Part shown: positions 4,979-6,770 of the stretch, in pieces
Layout: each line of letters starts with the position of its first letter
Position numbering within the stretch: position 1 is the first letter of the stretch
Source: an uncultured Muribaculaceae bacterium
Lineage (GTDB): Bacteria; Bacteroidota; Bacteroidia; Bacteroidales; Muribaculaceae
Reading direction: 5' to 3'
DNA: 6,770 nt
Assembly: GCA_947177435.1 (NCBI GenBank)
Contig: CAMWUM010000105.1
Span: forward strand, 1-6,770
Translations under genes and position numbers: made by a program
Notes under the pieces: generated by a model
Databases searched by the model: none
What the model was told of the DNA's origin: nothing
Seen by the model: the letters and a program-made list of their open reading frames with translations, nothing else

Positions 4979-6253
4979 TCACGCCCCGGCCACGGCTATG
5001 CGCAGTGAGTCGGCGTGGAAATAGCGCGCGGCCATCTCCATAATCAGTTCAGGGCTGAGAGCGGACGCCACTTCCACTTGCCGCTCGTAGTAGCCATCGG
5101 CAAGACCGAGGATAGCCTGTGTACGGTAGTAGTCGTTGACAGCGAACGGATCGTCAATCATTTGCATCAACTCGCTGGCGATGTGCTGCTTATGGCGTCG
5201 CAGCTCGTCACTGCCAATAGGCTCCGAGCCCATAAGCGACAGTTCTTTGCGCACCTCCTCAATCAGAGCGTCAACATAAGCCTCGTCGGCCTGAGCGCTG
5301 ATTGATATGTAACTGCCGTCGATAGCACCAAGCAGGTAGGCCGAGATGCCGTAGGTATAACCCTTGTCCTCGCGAATGTTCTTCATCAGACGGCTGCCGA
5401 AATAGCCTCCCAAGGCCTTAACCGTCATGCGCAGAGGCACATAGTCGGGATTGCTGCGCGCCGGAGCGGGCAACGCACACCTGACACTGCTCTGCAAGGC
5501 GCCTGCCTTGGCGACATCCACCCTCTGCGGCGGTTCGGGCTCGTAAGGATAAACACTCAGCGGGCACCCGTCGCCCGAGGGCAAAGACATCAGCAACTCG
5601 CGGGCTTCGCGGCGCACGCTCTCAGGCACGCGCCCGCTCAAAAACGCATGGCACCCCTTGGCGCGCACGATGCGCTCGTGGAGGCGGCATAAGGCGTCGG
5701 GCACAACAGACAATGCCTGCTCCGGCGTTTCTGGCTGAGCCTCGGGATGGGACGGGCCCATAATTAACGGATTGAGTGCTATGCGACTGATATTCTCCAC
5801 CTTGCTTTGCTGCAACGCCAGATCATTGGCCGCTCTTTCACGCATATTTTCTACGACATTAGCGTCAAAAGCCGGGTCGAGCAGTATGCGGCGGCCGATG
5901 TCAAACACGCCATCGACCATAGAGTTGAGCGAAGCCACGTCAAACACTGTATGATGCCGACCACAATACACATTGAGTCTCGCCCCTCGGAAATCCAACG
6001 CCTCCGACACCTCTGCACCGGACAGTCCGCCCGCCCCCTCGGGCATAACGGAAGCCATTACCTTTGCCTCAGCCGGTGACGACGCTTCGGCCTGACCGCC
6101 CGCAAATACGATCGAAAAATCGTTTATCTCCTGCGAGCCGCCATCAATCACGCTCAGCACCGCCCCATTAGGGAGCACCTCCGTCTCAGGCTTAGGCATC
6201 CTCAACTCACCCATCTCGTGCACCTCCGGTGCCTGTATCTTTGTATTTGCCAT
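4979..6253 (-). CDS. M16 (pitrilysin-like) peptidase homologue lacking the zinc motif; probable non-catalytic subunit
   Basis: A 424-residue protein with the two-lobe M16 layout. The N-terminal lobe (about 25-215) has LPNGAVLSVIDGG, then VMASVMPEGAGGLSGAEV (65-82), where catalytic members have HxxEH followed by a GT loop. No HxxEH occurs anywhere; the nearest histidines, H100 and H101, are not in that pattern. The C-terminal lobe (about 230-424) has KNIREDKGYTYGIS (291-304), the R...Y pair that in M16 partners helps hold substrate. Paired M16B systems use one zinc-bearing and one such zinc-less subunit. No zinc-bearing partner is in the window, so any partner is encoded elsewhere or further upstream. 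There is no signal peptide, which suggests a cytoplasmic location or unusual export. It starts 6 bp after the esterase stop, so the two are probably co-transcribed. A role in peptide degradation or processing is likely but unproven. Confidence 0.88.
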   Translation of the reverse strand: MANTKIQAPEVHEMGELRMPKPETEVLPNGAVLSVIDGGSQEINDFSIVFAGGQAEASSPAEAKVMASVMPEGAGGLSGAEVSEALDFRGARLNVYCGRHHTVFDVASLNSMVDGVFDIGRRILLDPAFDANVVENMRERAANDLALQQSKVENISRIALNPLIMGPSHPEAQPETPEQALSVVPDALCRLHERIVRAKGCHAFLSGRVPESVRREARELLMSLPSGDGCPLSVYPYEPEPPQRVDVAKAGALQSSVRCALPAPARSNPDYVPLRMTVKALGGYFGSRLMKNIREDKGYTYGISAYLLGAIDGSYISISAQADEAYVDALIEEVRKELSLMGSEPIGSDELRRHKQHIASELMQMIDDPFAVNDYYRTQAILGLADGYYERQVEVASALSPELIMEMAARYFHADSLRIAVAGA

Positions 6254-6259
6254 TTTTGA

Positions 6260-6770
6260 TTATTTAAATAGGAGAGGGAGGATTTCGTAAAGATATTGGT
6301 TGACATCGCCATAGTAGTGCTGACCGCCGGGCTTCATCTTGAAAACGGCGTTGCCGCCGGGCTGGTTGATGACGAACTGCGGGGCATGAACGCGGAGGGC
6401 TTCAAATAGATTATGCTCTGGCGTGCCGGCGATGTCCTCGGTGCCGGTGTAGCCGTACACCATAAAGTCTTGTGGGGCGGCTGCGATGCGCACGCTCAGC
6501 CAGGCTGCGGCCACCGACGCGGGCTGCTTTTGGTTTTCGTTGTCGTAAATCCAGAGGTCGCCACTCAGAGGCAAATAGTACTTGGCATTGTCGAGACCAT
6601 AGGCCATCTGGTACCAGGCGCAGAGCGCACCCATCGAGAAGCCGCCGAACGCACGGTGTTCGCGGCCAGGCGCCACACTGTACTTGGCCTCAACGGCGGG
6701 GATGCCATAGTTGACCAATTCGTCGTGGAACACCTTGCCGAGGTGCACGGCCTGATCGAAAGAGTTATCG
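6260..6770 (-). CDS. Carbohydrate-esterase-like (CE1/feruloyl-esterase-type) alpha/beta hydrolase, C-terminal part
   Basis: The frame is open to the window edge, so the start and N-terminal part lie beyond 6770; 169 codons are visible. The frame contains an in-frame GTG at 6746-6748, but the upstream codons (reading DNSFDQA) are open and fit a continuing protein, so I do not take it as the start. The nucleophile elbow GFSMG, preceded by HRAFG, is at visible residues 43-47 (serine codon 6635-6637). A likely acid is D112 in YTGTEDIAG, and the likely catalytic histidine is H151 in PGGQHYYG. The spacing and the MAYGLDNAKYYLPLSGDLW region resemble CE1-type esterases, which remove acyl or feruloyl groups from plant polysaccharides. 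S-formylglutathione hydrolase-like and other esterase-D-type enzymes share the fold, so substrate is uncertain. Whether it has a signal peptide or extra domains (binding module, dockerin-like or glycosidase) cannot be seen. It is followed after 6 bp by the M16 gene. Confidence 0.8.
   Translation of the reverse strand, partial: DNSFDQAVHLGKVFHDELVNYGIPAVEAKYSVAPGREHRAFGGFSMGALCAWYQMAYGLDNAKYYLPLSGDLWIYDNENQKQPASVAAAWLSVRIAAAPQDFMVYGYTGTEDIAGTPEHNLFEALRVHAPQFVINQPGGNAVFKMKPGGQHYYGDVNQYLYEILPLLFK

Noticed and set aside
1..6770. Mobile element, CRISPR array, tRNA or rRNA in the window
   Set aside because: No transposase, integrase, spaced direct repeats, tRNA-like cloverleaf or rRNA sequence was seen. 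Nearly all bases are in seven co-directional genes.

Overview
The window looks like a piece of a Bacteroidales chromosome, plausibly from the Muribaculaceae side of the order. I infer this from three things. A DUF5683-type protein and a Bacteroidota-style MltD transglycosylase sit directly behind parAB. The OPT-type transporter matches the Bacteroidota form. Shine-Dalgarno sequences are absent in front of the starts, with a TTTG-type -7 box before parA. Coding DNA is moderately GC-rich by eye, while the gaps are AT-rich. No 16S or other marker gene is present, so family-level placement is only a guess.

All seven genes lie on the minus strand and are tightly packed, so they read from high to low coordinates. 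They are: the 3' part of a CE1-like esterase (6260-6770, start outside the window); a zinc-motif-less M16 peptidase homologue (4979-6253, 6 bp after the esterase); an 86-bp AT-rich gap with inverted repeats, a T-run and a promoter-like box (4893-4978); parA (4080-4874); parB (3177-4076, 3 bp gap); a DUF5683 membrane protein (2425-3180, ATGA overlap with parB); an MltD-like lytic transglycosylase with LysM domains (802-2397, 27 bp gap); a 36-bp gap with a small palindrome and tandem repeat (766-801); and the first 255 codons of an OPT-family transporter (1-765, running off the window).

The central block parA-parB-DUF5683-mltD is probably one transcription unit. It joins chromosome partitioning (ParA ATPase and ParB CTPase/clamp) to two envelope proteins, one of which cuts peptidoglycan, so segregation and cell-wall remodelling may be co-expressed. 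The esterase and M16 genes form a separate upstream pair, and the OPT gene may be a read-through extension or an independent unit.

Nothing here is clearly a new defence, mobile or RNA system. The most interesting non-coding signal is the parA leader. An 8-bp inverted repeat there is made of two perfect parS half-sites pulled 25 bp apart, and one arm can alternatively pair with a sequence just before a run of seven T. This could be a ParB operator, an attenuator, or both. The other points worth a second look are the M16 homologue that lacks HxxEH and has no catalytic partner beside it, and a 15-bp tandem repeat between the LysM domains of the transglycosylase.
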